Below are positions 28,520 to 38,072 of a stretch of DNA of 64,000 bases, one piece after another; positions within the stretch are counted from its first letter, which is position 1, and each line of letters begins with the position of its first letter. Both the position numbers and the translations under genes were made by a program. Source of the stretch: Mobiluncus massiliensis (GTDB lineage: Bacteria; Actinomycetota; Actinomycetes; Actinomycetales; Actinomycetaceae); contig NZ_OX458329.1 in NCBI RefSeq assembly GCF_949769255.1, forward strand, positions 1,984,001 to 2,048,000, written 5' to 3'. The notes under the pieces are model-generated. The model was given only the letters and a program-made list of their open reading frames with translations, did no database searches and was not told the DNA's origin.

Positions 28520-30043
28520 ATGACCGAAACGACCGCGAAAAACGCACTCCCGACCCAAACTTCCCCGGCCGCGGCAGGGGAACAGCCCGGTACGAAGGCG
28601 AGCCGGCAGGACGCGGTGCGCCGTGAGCTGGAGGCGAAAGTGGTGCCTCTGGGAAAGGTGTTCGCCGCCGCCGGCTTTGAGATTGCGCTGGTCGGAGGGC
28701 CGGTTCGCGACGCCTTGCTGGGAATCACCCCCCATGACTTGGACCTGACCACTTCGGCGCGTCCCGATGAAACCGAGGCGGTACTTCGCTCGTGGGCGGA
28801 CGCAGTGTGGGACGTGGGACGCAACTACGGCACCTTGGGAGCCCGCAAAGGCGATGACGTGTTCGAAATCACGACCTATCGCAGTGACGACTACCAGCGG
28901 GATTCGCGCAAACCCACCGTCAAGTTCGGCGACACCCTGGAGGGGGACCTGTTTCGCCGCGATTTCACGGTTAATGCCATCGCGCTGCGCTTGCCTACCC
29001 TGGAGCTGGTGGATCCCACCGGAGGACTCAACGATTTAGCGGCCGGGATTTTGCGCACCCCTATCGACCCGGAAGAATCATTTTCCGACGACCCCCTGCG
29101 GATTATGCGCGCGGCACGATTCGCTGCCCAACTTGAGTTTGACGTGGATTACGAAACGATGCAGGCGATGGAAACGATGCGCGAACGGCTGAGCATTGTT
29201 TCCCCCGAACGTGTCCAGGCCGAACTATCCCGCCTGATGACCGCCAAAGCGCCGCGTCGCGGGCTGGAGCTGATGGTGTATACCCAACTGGCCGACCAGG
29301 TCTTGCCCGAACTAATGGATTTGCTGGATATGCAAGATGAACACAAACGTCACAAGGACGTGTGGGAACACTCCCTGACCGTGCTCGACCAGGCTATCGC
29401 TCAGGAGACCGGGCCGGACGGGCCGGTGCCCGCACCAGACTTGGTGCTGCGGCTGGCAGCGATTTTACACGACATTGGCAAGCCCGCGACCCGGCGTTTC
29501 GAGGCCGGCGGGGTCGTGACCTTTCACCAGCACGACGTGGTGGGAGCCCGGATTACTCGCAACCGCCTGAAAGCCTTGAAATATGACAAGGCGACGATTC
29601 GTGACGTGTCCCGTCTGGTGGCTTTGCACCAGCGGTTTCACGGCTACGGGGAACAAGTGTGGACCGATTCCGCTGTGCGTCGCTACATCACCGACGCCGG
29701 TCCCCTGCTGGAACGCCTGCACCGCCTGACTCGTGCCGACTGCACGACCCGCAACGTGAAAAAAGCTCACCGCCTGGCGGCCGCCTACGACGACCTGGAA
29801 ACCCGGATTAAGGAGCTGAAAGCCCAGGAGGAACTCGACGCGGTACGCCCCGAACTTAACGGGGACGAAATCATGGAAATCCTGGGGATTCCCGCCGGCC
29901 CGGAGGTCGGCAAAGCTTATCGGTTTATGCTGGCCTACCGGATGGAACACGGCCCGGTCGGACATGATAATGCCATTGCCGTTCTGCGTGACTGGTGGGA
30001 AAAATGGCACAATGGTACGAACGAACAGGACGAAGCGCGGTAA
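28520..30043 (+). CDS. cca: CCA tRNA nucleotidyltransferase
   Basis: A 507-residue enzyme adding or repairing the 3' CCA end of tRNAs. The N-terminal nucleotidyltransferase head has VGGPVRDALLG and the metal-binding HDLDLTT near residues 55-80, followed by RRDFTVNAIA. The central tRNA-binding helices come next and a C-terminal HD domain contains ILHDIGKPATR near 315. ATG at 28520 has AAAGGAGGG upstream. Class II enzymes with an HD domain at this locus are standard in actinobacteria. Confidence 0.95.
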   Translation: MTETTAKNALPTQTSPAAAGEQPGTKASRQDAVRRELEAKVVPLGKVFAAAGFEIALVGGPVRDALLGITPHDLDLTTSARPDETEAVLRSWADAVWDVGRNYGTLGARKGDDVFEITTYRSDDYQRDSRKPTVKFGDTLEGDLFRRDFTVNAIALRLPTLELVDPTGGLNDLAAGILRTPIDPEESFSDDPLRIMRAARFAAQLEFDVDYETMQAMETMRERLSIVSPERVQAELSRLMTAKAPRRGLELMVYTQLADQVLPELMDLLDMQDEHKRHKDVWEHSLTVLDQAIAQETGPDGPVPAPDLVLRLAAILHDIGKPATRRFEAGGVVTFHQHDVVGARITRNRLKALKYDKATIRDVSRLVALHQRFHGYGEQVWTDSAVRRYITDAGPLLERLHRLTRADCTTRNVKKAHRLAAAYDDLETRIKELKAQEELDAVRPELNGDEIMEILGIPAGPEVGKAYRFMLAYRMEHGPVGHDNAIAVLRDWWEKWHNGTNEQDEAR

Positions 30044-30096
30044 AACCGCTTCACCGCTTAGGGTGAATCGGCAAGACTGTGGCGAGGACAGGTAAC

Positions 30097-32358
30097 ATGG
30101 CAAAGGCAGCACGACCACGCACAGTAACTGGGCAATCCGTGCGACAGGTGCACCCCAAACGGCGCAAACACCACTATGTTCGCAATTTTTTCCTGACCCT
30201 GCTGTTCCTCATCATCTTGTCCATTGTGGGTGCCCTAGCAACTTTCCTGGTTGTTTACGCCACGACCGAAATACCAAAACCCGCCGAGTTCGCTCGTGCC
30301 CAAGTCACCTCCGTGTACTATTCCGACGGAACCACCGAAATCGGAAAGTTCGCTGAGGTGAACCGGGAAATTATCGAAACGAAAGACCTGCCCAAACAGA
30401 TTGGCAACGCGGTGGTCGCCTCGGAGGACCGCACGTTTTGGACCAACTCCGGGGTTGATTTGCGCGGCATCGCCCGGGCTTTCCTCAATAACGCACGCGG
30501 CGGGGCGACACAGGGCGCTTCCACGCTGAGCCAACAGTACGTGGAACGCTACTACATGGCGGAAAACACGAACCAGGGAAACGTGTTGCAACGGTACTGG
30601 GCGAAAGCCAGAGAAGCCATTATGGCGCTGAAGATTAACCGCCAGCAGGAAAAAGACGAAATCCTGGGCAACTATTTGAACACGATTTATTTCGGCCGCG
30701 GATCGTATGGAATTCAGGCTGCCGCGAAGGCTTATTTCGGCAAGAACGCCAAGGACATCGATTATTCCGAGGCGGCCCTACTGTCCGGCATTATTCCGGC
30801 GCCCTCCGCCTACGATCCGGCCGTGAACCAGGAACTTGCGGAAAAACGGTGGAAACGCGTCATTAAGAATATGGCTGCCGATGGCTATATCACCCCGGAA
30901 CAGCAGGCAGCGGCGCAGTTCCCGGCCACGATTCCCCCCACCCAAAGCGTGCAGGATTTCGGGGGAGTGAACGGCTATTTCATGTTCCAGGCGCGTCAAG
31001 AGCTGAAAGATTTGGCTGGCTTGACCGAGGAACAAATCGACACGATGGGTCTGAAAATCATCACGACTCTGGACAAAGACAAGGTGCGTCTGATGATGGA
31101 TACGGTGGCGAAGCTGCCGTCGGGTCATGCTCCGAACCTGCACGTCGCGATGATCTCTACCGATCCGAAAACGGGGGAAATTATCGCGGAATATCCGGGG
31201 CAGGACTATCTGAAAGTCCAAATCAACGCCGCCACCCAGGAACACTTCCAGGCCGGGTCTACGTTTAAGCCTTTCGGCATGATTGCCTCCCTGGAACAGG
31301 GCGGGTCCTTGAGTGACACTTACCCGGGGAACTCCCCGCAAACCATTCAAGGCGTGCCCATCAAGAATGCCGGAGGGGTCTCCTATGGAACCGTCACCCT
31401 AGCCCAAGCCACCGCGAAATCTGTTAACACCGCTTACGTCACTTTGAACGCGAAAGTCGGACCGTCCTTGACCAAGGAAGTGGCGATTCGTTTGGGCTAT
31501 CCCGAAAACACGCCCGGCTTGGACGACTCCCTGACGAACGTGCTGGGTTCGGCTTCTCCGACGGCGGCAAATATTGCTGAGGCTTACGGAACTATCGCCA
31601 ACGAGGGCAAACGCGAGACTGTTCACATGATTCGCCAGGTCATGGACACTTCCGGGGACATTGTTTATATGCCGTCTTTCTCGGCGGACCAGGTTATTGA
31701 ACGCAATATCGCCCTGACCGCTACCCAAGCCTTGACGGGATCGTTCCAGGCGGGAGGCACCGCGGTGAAAGCTCAAATCGGCAGGCCCTCCGCCGGTAAG
31801 ACCGGTTCGTCCACCGACAACAAGTCCGCGGTTTTCGCCGGATTCATCCCCCAGGTCGTGACCATCGTCGGTCTGTACCAGTCGGGACCCAATGGGGAGG
31901 AAGAATCTATCTCACCGTTTGGGGGTATCCGGGAAGTTACCGGCTCCACCTGGCCGGCGTGGCTGTGGAAGCAATATATGTCGGGGGCCGTGAAGGGCCT
32001 GGAAATCGAGCAGTTCGCGAAGGCTCAGAAACTTAAGAAAGTGGAAGTTACGCGGTCGGAGGAACCGAGCCCCACCGAGACTGAACCTTCCCTGCGTCCC
32101 AGTCCTGATGAGTCTCTGTCCCCCAGCCAGTCCTCGTCTCCGGCTCCCGCGATGCCGCGCAGTCCGGGGAACCTACCTTCGAATGAGCCGGGTTATCCAC
32201 CGGGAGGCAGTGAAAATAGTCCGGACGGAACCGAACCCAGTCCCACTATTCCGGGCACTTCCGGGTACGTTCCGAACCCCGGTAACTCACCCGTTGCCCC
32301 TTATCCGGTACCGGGTGGGGAAGGTGGCACGACCGAATCGGGCGCGCCCGTTACCTAA
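30097..32358 (+). CDS. Class A penicillin-binding protein (transglycosylase/transpeptidase)
   Basis: A 753-residue bifunctional peptidoglycan synthase. A basic cytoplasmic N-terminus precedes one membrane anchor at about 32-58. The GT51 glycosyltransferase domain carries the catalytic Glu in ASEDRTFW and QGASTLSQQYV near residues 130-150. The transpeptidase domain has the SxxK serine in GSTFKPFG, SVN in AKSVNTAYV and the KTG motif in SAGKTGSS. A Pro/Ser/Glu-rich extracellular tail of about 100 residues closes the protein. ATG at 30097 has GAGG upstream; GTG at 30079 is an alternative adding 6 residues. Confidence 0.94.
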   Translation: MAKAARPRTVTGQSVRQVHPKRRKHHYVRNFFLTLLFLIILSIVGALATFLVVYATTEIPKPAEFARAQVTSVYYSDGTTEIGKFAEVNREIIETKDLPKQIGNAVVASEDRTFWTNSGVDLRGIARAFLNNARGGATQGASTLSQQYVERYYMAENTNQGNVLQRYWAKAREAIMALKINRQQEKDEILGNYLNTIYFGRGSYGIQAAAKAYFGKNAKDIDYSEAALLSGIIPAPSAYDPAVNQELAEKRWKRVIKNMAADGYITPEQQAAAQFPATIPPTQSVQDFGGVNGYFMFQARQELKDLAGLTEEQIDTMGLKIITTLDKDKVRLMMDTVAKLPSGHAPNLHVAMISTDPKTGEIIAEYPGQDYLKVQINAATQEHFQAGSTFKPFGMIASLEQGGSLSDTYPGNSPQTIQGVPIKNAGGVSYGTVTLAQATAKSVNTAYVTLNAKVGPSLTKEVAIRLGYPENTPGLDDSLTNVLGSASPTAANIAEAYGTIANEGKRETVHMIRQVMDTSGDIVYMPSFSADQVIERNIALTATQALTGSFQAGGTAVKAQIGRPSAGKTGSSTDNKSAVFAGFIPQVVTIVGLYQSGPNGEEESISPFGGIREVTGSTWPAWLWKQYMSGAVKGLEIEQFAKAQKLKKVEVTRSEEPSPTETEPSLRPSPDESLSPSQSSSPAPAMPRSPGNLPSNEPGYPPGGSENSPDGTEPSPTIPGTSGYVPNPGNSPVAPYPVPGGEGGTTESGAPVT

Positions 32359-32473
32359 CCGGTATTGATTTCACAAGCCCGGTGGGGCCGGTCTACTGAT
32401 GTGGACACCTGGCGGGTTCCCGGCGGACCTTGTGAGTCCCCGAAGTACCACCAGCGAGTCTCCGGCGGGGTAG

Positions 32474-32615
32474 CTACTCTAACATTGTTACAGTACGTTA
32501 CAGTAGCTGGCGCGCAGGCGGGTTGGGGATTGGTATATGTGCTGTTAGCGGGCGGTTTAAAGGACTGCGAAAGGGTAACTCTAAAATGTTAGAGTAGGTG
32601 TTACAGTAGCATATA
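32474..32615. repeat. Left copy of 142-bp direct repeat flanking the AlbA gene
   Basis: 142 bp, about 94% identical (9 mismatches by eye) to 34026-34167 in the same orientation. It contains the 13-bp arm CTACTCTAACATT at its left edge, the reverse complement AATGTTAGAGTAG at 32585-32597, and three copies of TTACAGTA. It ends 5 bp before the stop codon of the enclosed gene. Confidence 0.93.
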
Positions 32616-32620
32616 CCGCC

Positions 32621-34021
32621 CTATTGCAGCCTCCAGGAAGCGCGCGGATCGTTGACGGAGTTACCTTCCCAGGCAACGACTTTGAGCTTTTGCAGACGCT
32701 GCAAATGTCGCAACACAGTGGGGCGGGCAAAACCGGTGGCGTCCGCAATCTGGCCCGTTCCCAACGGTCGCCCGGCTAAACGCAAAACGTCAATGATTCT
32801 CCGGGCAGTATTAGGCAGATTCTCGGTCAGTTGGGTCGGCAACGCATCCGAGGCCATCAGCGTCAGATGCACGAAATTCTGATTCTGTTCATAGAGCGGA
32901 TCTGTCAGGCCGACTCGTCGCATTTCAGCAAAAATACGCCGAATCCCCTCACCGAGTTCCTGGGTAACGTTCAAGTCAGACAAGACGCGGGCGATGCGGG
33001 GATTGCGTGCGTGCCGGTGGATTGACAGGGGGTCGTTCAAGTCCACGATGCCGGGAAAACGTCCCGGGCTGGTCACCTCAATCCGATTGGAGAAAATCTC
33101 AACCCGGATGTGGTCCCCTGAAATACTGTACGACCGGTGTGTGACCGCGTTCACCAAGGCCTCGAGCCAAGCCTCTTTGGGAATGATTGGTAAATCGACA
33201 AACTTGCCGTCATCGCCCAGTGCCCGCCGGACGGGAACCAACCTTTCAATCTCGCTCGATGCCCGGTTAATCTGTTCTGGAAGGGAACCCTCGATGCGGA
33301 TATCGGAACCGGCCTCAAGCATCTGGGTGTTGCCAGCGCCGCGCTCGTTACCGATGTACTTTAAGACGCGAACATAAGCGTTGGGATAATCGGTTTGCGG
33401 GTGCTGGGCAAACAGTAAATAGGCAGCCACCGTGGGTTGGGAGTCTTTGGTCAAAAGGTTGCGTGCCCGCAAGGCGCCTTCTGGGGTGGATGAGCCTAAA
33501 ATCCGTTGATATTCGGCGACTTGTGCGTCGGACAGTTCGGACAGTTCCGAGGAAGGCGCAGGGGTGCCATCAAACGGAGTCGTTCCCCGGTCGTATTCGA
33601 GTTCTTTTCTTTCGGCAAAACCGAGTTTCCGGGACTCATCCCCGACTCGCAGGAAGCAATCTCCGGAAGTATTCTCGTGAACCAGATCCCCGGGTTCCAC
33701 TTCCAGGATGAGGACCAGGCCATCCTTGGTGTTCAGCTCTCGAACCCGCGTTTTGACTGGTGGCCGGGTGAAATCAAGAGGAGCTTGACGGATTTCATTG
33801 GCTTTTTCGGGTTGCACCCCGTCCACCTGGCCTTCACACAGGCCAACCGCAATCACACCGCCTTCGGCATTGGCCATAGCAATCAGTGGTTTTGCCAAGT
33901 CTTTCGGCTGAACACGTCCTGACTTGCGGTCAAACCACTGATCCTCGGTGATTTGTAACAGCAGACTGACGGCGGTGTCCGCATCGCTGTTCAGTGCCCT
34001 CTCGATTTCAATCGAACTCAT
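32621..34021 (-). CDS. AlbA_2/Schlafen-type ATP-binding regulator with C-terminal winged helix
   Basis: A 466-residue protein of the COG2865-like group. The N-terminal AlbA_2 domain (about 20-125) includes QWFDRKSGRVQPKDLAKPLIAMANAEGG. The middle region contains an ATP-binding GHKL-like segment (WLEALVNAVTHRSYSISGDHIRVEIFSNRIEVTSPGRFPG in pieces, about 270-320). The C-terminal winged-helix motif is GTGQIADATGFARPTVLRHL near 430. Family members are annotated as transcriptional regulators or putative helicases and often sit in accessory loci. It is enclosed tightly by 142-bp direct repeats. Upstream of ATG 34021 there is no SD, while TGTTAGAGT in the repeat lies 9 bp away, so the mRNA is probably leaderless. 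Confidence 0.8.
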   Translation of the reverse strand: MSSIEIERALNSDADTAVSLLLQITEDQWFDRKSGRVQPKDLAKPLIAMANAEGGVIAVGLCEGQVDGVQPEKANEIRQAPLDFTRPPVKTRVRELNTKDGLVLILEVEPGDLVHENTSGDCFLRVGDESRKLGFAERKELEYDRGTTPFDGTPAPSSELSELSDAQVAEYQRILGSSTPEGALRARNLLTKDSQPTVAAYLLFAQHPQTDYPNAYVRVLKYIGNERGAGNTQMLEAGSDIRIEGSLPEQINRASSEIERLVPVRRALGDDGKFVDLPIIPKEAWLEALVNAVTHRSYSISGDHIRVEIFSNRIEVTSPGRFPGIVDLNDPLSIHRHARNPRIARVLSDLNVTQELGEGIRRIFAEMRRVGLTDPLYEQNQNFVHLTLMASDALPTQLTENLPNTARRIIDVLRLAGRPLGTGQIADATGFARPTVLRHLQRLQKLKVVAWEGNSVNDPRASWRLQ

Positions 34022-34025
34022 GAAT

Positions 34026-34167
34026 CTACTCTAACATTGTTACAGTACGTTACAGTAGCTGGCACGCAGGCGGGTTGGGGATTGGCATATGTGCTGGTAG
34101 GTGGCGGTTTAAAGGGCGGTGGAAGGGTAACTCTAAAATGTTAGAGTAGGTGTTACAGTAGCATATA
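34026..34167. repeat. Right copy of 142-bp direct repeat, holding the AlbA gene promoter
   Basis: Same orientation and length as 32474-32615. The left arm (34026-34038) sits 4 bp upstream of the AlbA-gene start codon and would supply its extended -10 (TGTTAGAGT on the minus strand). The right arm (34137-34149) is its mirror image and could direct transcription toward rpsF. The right half also contains the small palindrome ACTCTAA-AATG-TTAGAGT, a plausible operator. Confidence 0.9.
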
Positions 34168-34353
34168 GCGGGTGGGTTCGGACATGTTTCTCGATTCTCC
34201 GGGTGTAAGTTCCTGGGCTTATAGCATTACCAACCGGTGAATTGGCTAAAGTCAGCGGAAAACGTTAGAATCGTAAGGCTGTTTTGGCGCCGCGCCAGGA
34301 CGGCGACTCCTGCTCCGGAGGGACCGGGGCCGTTAAGACCAAAGGAGAGTTAC

Positions 34354-34641
34354 ATGCGGAAATACGAAATGATGGTGATTATCGACCCCGAGGTCGATGA
34401 ACGCACTGTCGAACCCTCGATGAGCGCCCTGTTTGGCCAGGTAGAAGACCTGGGGGGCAAAGTTGAGAAACTTGATGTGTGGGGCAAGCGCAAGCTCGCC
34501 TACCCCATCCTGAAAAAGACGGACGGGATTTACGTGGTTGTCGACATGGAAACCACCCCGGAAATCGCCAAGGAATTGGACCGTCAGCTGGGCCTAAACG
34601 AGTCGATTTTGCGCACCAAACTGATGCGCAAGGATGCCTAA
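34354..34641 (+). CDS. rpsF: 30S ribosomal protein S6
   Basis: A 95-residue S6 beginning MRKYEMMVIIDPEVDERT, with the WGKRKLAYPI core near residue 42. ATG at 34354 has AAAGGAGAG upstream; the frame extends to 34237 without a better start. It is first in rpsF-ssb-rpsR-rplI. The ~110-bp leader is GC-rich with CTCC...GGAG and CCGGGGCCG segments, and may include the S6:S18 autoregulatory RNA hairpin found in many bacteria, although I cannot fold it reliably. Confidence 0.96.
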   Translation: MRKYEMMVIIDPEVDERTVEPSMSALFGQVEDLGGKVEKLDVWGKRKLAYPILKKTDGIYVVVDMETTPEIAKELDRQLGLNESILRTKLMRKDA

Positions 34642-34772
34642 TTTTTCCAATCAAACGGAGGCGAATTTTGGTCTCCAGGGTCCCTGATATGTTGAGTAAA
34701 GCCGGTGACGGTGGCGCACAGCGAGCGGATTTTGGCACCAAGCCCCGAATTGATTAAGACAAAGGAGAAACA

Positions 34773-35330
34773 ATGGCAGGCGACACGATTATCACGGTAA
34801 TAGGCAACTTGACGGCGGACCCGGAACTTCGCTGGGGTCAGTCCGGCACGGCGTTGGCTTCTTTCACGATTGCGTCAACTCCGCGTTCGTTTGACCGGGC
34901 CTCCAACAGCTGGAAAGACGGCGAAGCCCTGTTCTTGCGGTGTACCGCTTGGCGGGAACTGGCGGAAAACGTTGCGGAATCCCTGCACAAGGGGTCGCGC
35001 GTCATCGCGCAAGGCCGCTTGCAGCAGCGTTCTTGGGAGGCCCAGGACGGCTCTCGGCGCACCTCAGTAGAGATGACGGTAGATGAGATTGGTCCGTCTT
35101 TGCGGTTTGCCACCGCCTCGGTGAACCGGACTCAGCGCGGTGATGGCGGCTTCGGTGCCGACGCGAATGGTGGCGGCTACAACAGCGCTCCCGGCCCAGC
35201 TCGGCCGCAGCCCACTTACGGGGCTCCCGCCGGAGGATCCGATGGAGACGCGTGGGGTTCGCCCGCACCCGGCTTCGGCGCCCCAGGGGCTCCAGCCGAT
35301 TCCACCTTCGGCGATAATCCACCGTTCTAA
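34773..35330 (+). CDS. ssb: Single-stranded DNA-binding protein
   Basis: A 185-residue SSB. The N-terminal OB fold spans residues 1-110 ([46 protein letters not shown]). A Gly/Ala/Pro-rich flexible linker follows, and the acidic tip ends GDNPPF, which recruits partner proteins. It lies between rpsF and rpsR in the widespread replication/ribosome operon. Its SD is AAAGGAGAAAC. Confidence 0.96.
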   Translation: MAGDTIITVIGNLTADPELRWGQSGTALASFTIASTPRSFDRASNSWKDGEALFLRCTAWRELAENVAESLHKGSRVIAQGRLQQRSWEAQDGSRRTSVEMTVDEIGPSLRFATASVNRTQRGDGGFGADANGGGYNSAPGPARPQPTYGAPAGGSDGDAWGSPAPGFGAPGAPADSTFGDNPPF

Positions 35331-35337
35331 ACCGGTT

Positions 35338-35360
35338 TGCCGCCTTTTTTCCCGGCGGCA
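35338..35360 (+). other. Hairpin between ssb and rpsR
   Basis: A 7-bp stem, TGCCGCC (35338-35344) with GGCGGCA (35354-35360), has its T-run in the loop rather than after the stem. It is more likely a processing or attenuation structure than a terminator. Confidence 0.35.
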
Positions 35361-35413
35361 TTCCGGCACAACACAGATAAGTTTTTCAACACGTTATATA
35401 TAAGGAGATCAAT

Positions 35414-35659
35414 ATGGGTAAGCAGATGCGCAATAACACCAAACCCATTAAGAAAAAGACCAACCCGCTAAAGGCTCAAAAGGTTGGCAACATTGACTAC
35501 AAAGACACCGCTTTGCTGCGCAAGTTCATTTCGGACCGCGGCAAGATTCGCGCCCGGCGCGTCACCGGTGTGACCGTGCAGGAACAGCGTCAGATTGCGA
35601 AAGCGGTTAAGAACGCCCGCGAAATGGCTCTGCTGCCCTACTCCGGTTCCGGCCGCTAA
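35414..35659 (+). CDS. rpsR: 30S ribosomal protein S18
   Basis: An 81-residue S18 with the core [19 protein letters not shown] and [22 protein letters not shown]. No zinc-binding cysteines are present. ATG at 35414 has TAAGGAGAT upstream. It is cotranscribed with ssb and rplI by spacing. Confidence 0.97.
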   Translation: MGKQMRNNTKPIKKKTNPLKAQKVGNIDYKDTALLRKFISDRGKIRARRVTGVTVQEQRQIAKAVKNAREMALLPYSGSGR

Positions 35660-35680
35660 ATTTGAGGGAGGAAGTAAGCA

Positions 35681-36145
35681 ATGACTCAGAATACGAAAGT
35701 TGTTTTGACCCACGAAGTCGCCAAGCTCGGTAACGCTGGCGACGTGGTGGAAGTACGCCCCGGTTACGCACGCAACTACCTGTTGCCCCGCCGTCTGGCA
35801 ATGCCGTGGACCAAGGGATCTCAGGTAGAAATCGATCGGATGAAGGCCGCCCTGGCCAAGAAGCAGATTGCCTCTATGGAAATCGCTCAGGCGGTGCAAG
35901 CCAAACTCGCCGAGGGAGACCCGGTGTTGATTGATGCCAAGGCCGGTGCGAACGGACGTCTGTTCGGAGCTATCACCACCGCTCAGATTGCCGCGGCAGT
36001 GAAGGAGCAGAAGGGTGCCGAAATCGACAAGCGCAAGATTGTCATCGAGAAGCCCATCAAGTCAGTCGGTACCTACCAGCTGACGGTGCGCCTGTTCGAA
36101 GAACTCACCTCACCGTTGGAAGTCACGGTGCGGGCCGAAAAGTAG
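35681..36145 (+). CDS. rplI: 50S ribosomal protein L9
   Basis: A 154-residue L9. The N-terminal rRNA-binding domain (VVLTHEVAKLGNAGDVVEVRPGYARNYL, in two pieces) is followed by the long central helix and the C-terminal domain (GRLFGAITTAQIAAAV...). It is the last gene of the rpsF operon and faces convergent dnaB, with a strong terminator between. Confidence 0.97.
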   Translation: MTQNTKVVLTHEVAKLGNAGDVVEVRPGYARNYLLPRRLAMPWTKGSQVEIDRMKAALAKKQIASMEIAQAVQAKLAEGDPVLIDAKAGANGRLFGAITTAQIAAAVKEQKGAEIDKRKIVIEKPIKSVGTYQLTVRLFEELTSPLEVTVRAEK

Positions 36146-36157
36146 AACCTAAACAAA

Positions 36158-36198
36158 CGGTGCCGGGAACCTGCGGGTTTCCGGCACCGGGCGTTTTT
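36158..36198 (+). terminator. Intrinsic terminator after rplI
   Basis: A 9-bp perfect stem, CGGTGCCGG (36158-36166) with CCGGCACCG (36181-36189), is followed by GGCGTTTTT. The T-run overlaps the dnaB stop codon on the other strand. Confidence 0.88.
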
Positions 36199-37573
36199 AA
36201 TAATCCGGGGGCGGGGGTTCCTCTTGATTGTGCTGAATCCCCGAAACAAAACGCGAAAACTTGCCTTGGAACTGCAAGTTAATAATTTCGGTGCGTCCAT
36301 TACGATGCTTGGCGATGTTCAGGTCAGCTTCGCCGGGACGATCGTCCGCGTTGTAATACTCGGGGCGGTGCAACAACAGCACCAGGTCAGCGTCCTGCTC
36401 CAACGAACCCGATTCCCGCAGATCGCTCATCATCGGTTTCTTATCGGTACGGGACTCCGGCCCACGGTTCAGCTGGGCGACCCCGATAACCGGCACTTCC
36501 AGCTCTTTGGCCAACAGTTTCAAGGACCGCGAAATCTCGGAAACTTCCTGTTGACGTGACTCGATACGTTTGTGTGAACTCATCAACTGAATGTAGTCCA
36601 CGACAACGAGGGACAAGTCATGGGAATGCTTCAGACGCCGACATTTGGCTCGAATATCAGGCATGGTCAAGTTCGGGGAGTCGTCAATAAAGAAAGGCGC
36701 GGACTTCATACGGTTATACGCCGAAGCAATATTGTCCCAGTTAGCTTGGTTTTGTGGGCCGTCGTTGGGCATTCCCGCGAACAGGAGGGACAGGGGCACG
36801 CTGGCCTCTGCCGACAGCATCCTCTTAATGATGTCCGCGGCTGACATCTCGAGAGAAAAAATCGCCGCGGTACGTTTCTCTTTCAGAGTCACGTGACGCA
36901 AAATGTCCAGGGCAAAAGTCGATTTCCCCATCGCCGGACGTGCCGCCACAATGATGAGCTGACCGGCGTGCAGGCCGTTGGTCACCCGGTCAAAATCGAG
37001 GAACCCCGTGTGCACCGTGTGCGGGTCGTCGTCAGTTTGTTGGATTTCGTCCAAGACTGGGGTCAGCAGCTCGGACAGTGAACGATAGTCCTCAGAAGTA
37101 CGTTTCTCGCTGACTCGGTCAAGTTCGGCGTGGGCGGTATTAATAAGTTCGTCCGCGTCAGTGGTGTCGATGGCGTAACCAAGTTGGGTGATACGGGTAC
37201 CCGCTTCGACCAGGCCGCGCAAAGTCGCCTGGTCGCGAACAATTTGAGCATAGTAGGCGGCGTTAGCGGCGGTGGGGACCGAGTGAACTACAGTGTGAAT
37301 GTAATCCAAGCCGCCGACACGGGAGAGTTGACCCCGTTTCTCCAGTTCGGCCGGCACCGTCACCGGATCGGAGGCCGCTCCCGCCGCGTAGAGGTCCAGG
37401 ATAGTGTTAAAAATAATCTCGTGACGCGAGTCATAGAAATCGCTGGGCAGCAGAAGCTTAAAGGTGTCGGCGATGGCATTCTTGGACAGAATCATGGCGC
37501 CGAGCACACACTGTTCAGCCAGGATGTTGTGAGGGGGAATCCGGTCGAGTGCAGAGTTGTCTGGTTCTTCCAT
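36197..37573 (-). CDS. dnaB: Replicative DNA helicase DnaB
   Basis: A 458-residue hexameric helicase unwinding the fork. The N-terminal DnaG-interacting domain starts PPHNILAEQCVLGAMILS. The RecA-like C-terminal domain has Walker A ARPAMGKSTFAL near residue 210, the H1a/H2 stretch AAIFSLEMSAADIIKR and Walker B LVVVDYIQLMSS, with QLNRGPE after. No intein is present, in contrast to some mycobacterial DnaB. ATG at 37573 has AGAGGAGG 4-5 bases upstream; the frame to 37594 is less likely. Its upstream gap is loaded with DnaA boxes. Confidence 0.97.
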   Translation of the reverse strand: MEEPDNSALDRIPPHNILAEQCVLGAMILSKNAIADTFKLLLPSDFYDSRHEIIFNTILDLYAAGAASDPVTVPAELEKRGQLSRVGGLDYIHTVVHSVPTAANAAYYAQIVRDQATLRGLVEAGTRITQLGYAIDTTDADELINTAHAELDRVSEKRTSEDYRSLSELLTPVLDEIQQTDDDPHTVHTGFLDFDRVTNGLHAGQLIIVAARPAMGKSTFALDILRHVTLKEKRTAAIFSLEMSAADIIKRMLSAEASVPLSLLFAGMPNDGPQNQANWDNIASAYNRMKSAPFFIDDSPNLTMPDIRAKCRRLKHSHDLSLVVVDYIQLMSSHKRIESRQQEVSEISRSLKLLAKELEVPVIGVAQLNRGPESRTDKKPMMSDLRESGSLEQDADLVLLLHRPEYYNADDRPGEADLNIAKHRNGRTEIINLQFQGKFSRFVSGIQHNQEEPPPPDY

Positions 37574-37688
37574 GCGGCCTCCTCTGGCTGACACTTCACC
37601 CCTCTGAAGCAGGGGTGAAAAGTATAAACATCCGGGCTCAAACCTACGCTTTCGGCTCTAACTTGGCAAACCATTTTGGTGGAAAATA

Positions 37689-38025
37689 GGTGGATAACTC
37701 GGCATAAACCTGTGGATAGTCGGTGGGTAAGGCGGTGAATTGGTCTTTTAAGTTTTTTACTACCTGAGCGAGCCTGACACAGTTTTGTGTGATGTTGCGG
37801 TTTCGAAACCCACAGCTTATCCACAGTCGCTGTGGATTAATAATCCCTGTCGAGATTTTTCCAAACCTTTCACTACAAAAATAAGGTTACATCATTCAAA
37901 TAGGCTTTGAACTGGGTATTTAGCACCTTAATGCCTTCTCTTAGCACACTTGGTATCGCTTTGGCAAGTAAACGATAGGAACAATTGCCTCGCTCAGCCG
38001 CAATTTTATCCACAGGTTATCCACA
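37689..38025. promoter_or_regulatory. Cluster of six DnaA boxes upstream of dnaB
   Basis: Three perfect boxes: TTATCCACA at 37817-37825, 38006-38014 and 38017-38025. Three boxes carry one mismatch: GGTGGATAA at 37689-37697, TGTGGATAG at 37711-37719 and TGTGGATTA at 37831-37839. The intervening 37850-37970 is AT-rich. The rest of the 680-bp gap shows no gene longer than the 13-codon ORF at 38073. The cluster matches the consensus better than the dnaA-dnaN gap does. Confidence 0.8.
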
Positions 38026-38072
38026 CCCCGTAGAATCTAGGGAAAAACCGGAAAACCAAGGAGGACGAACTC

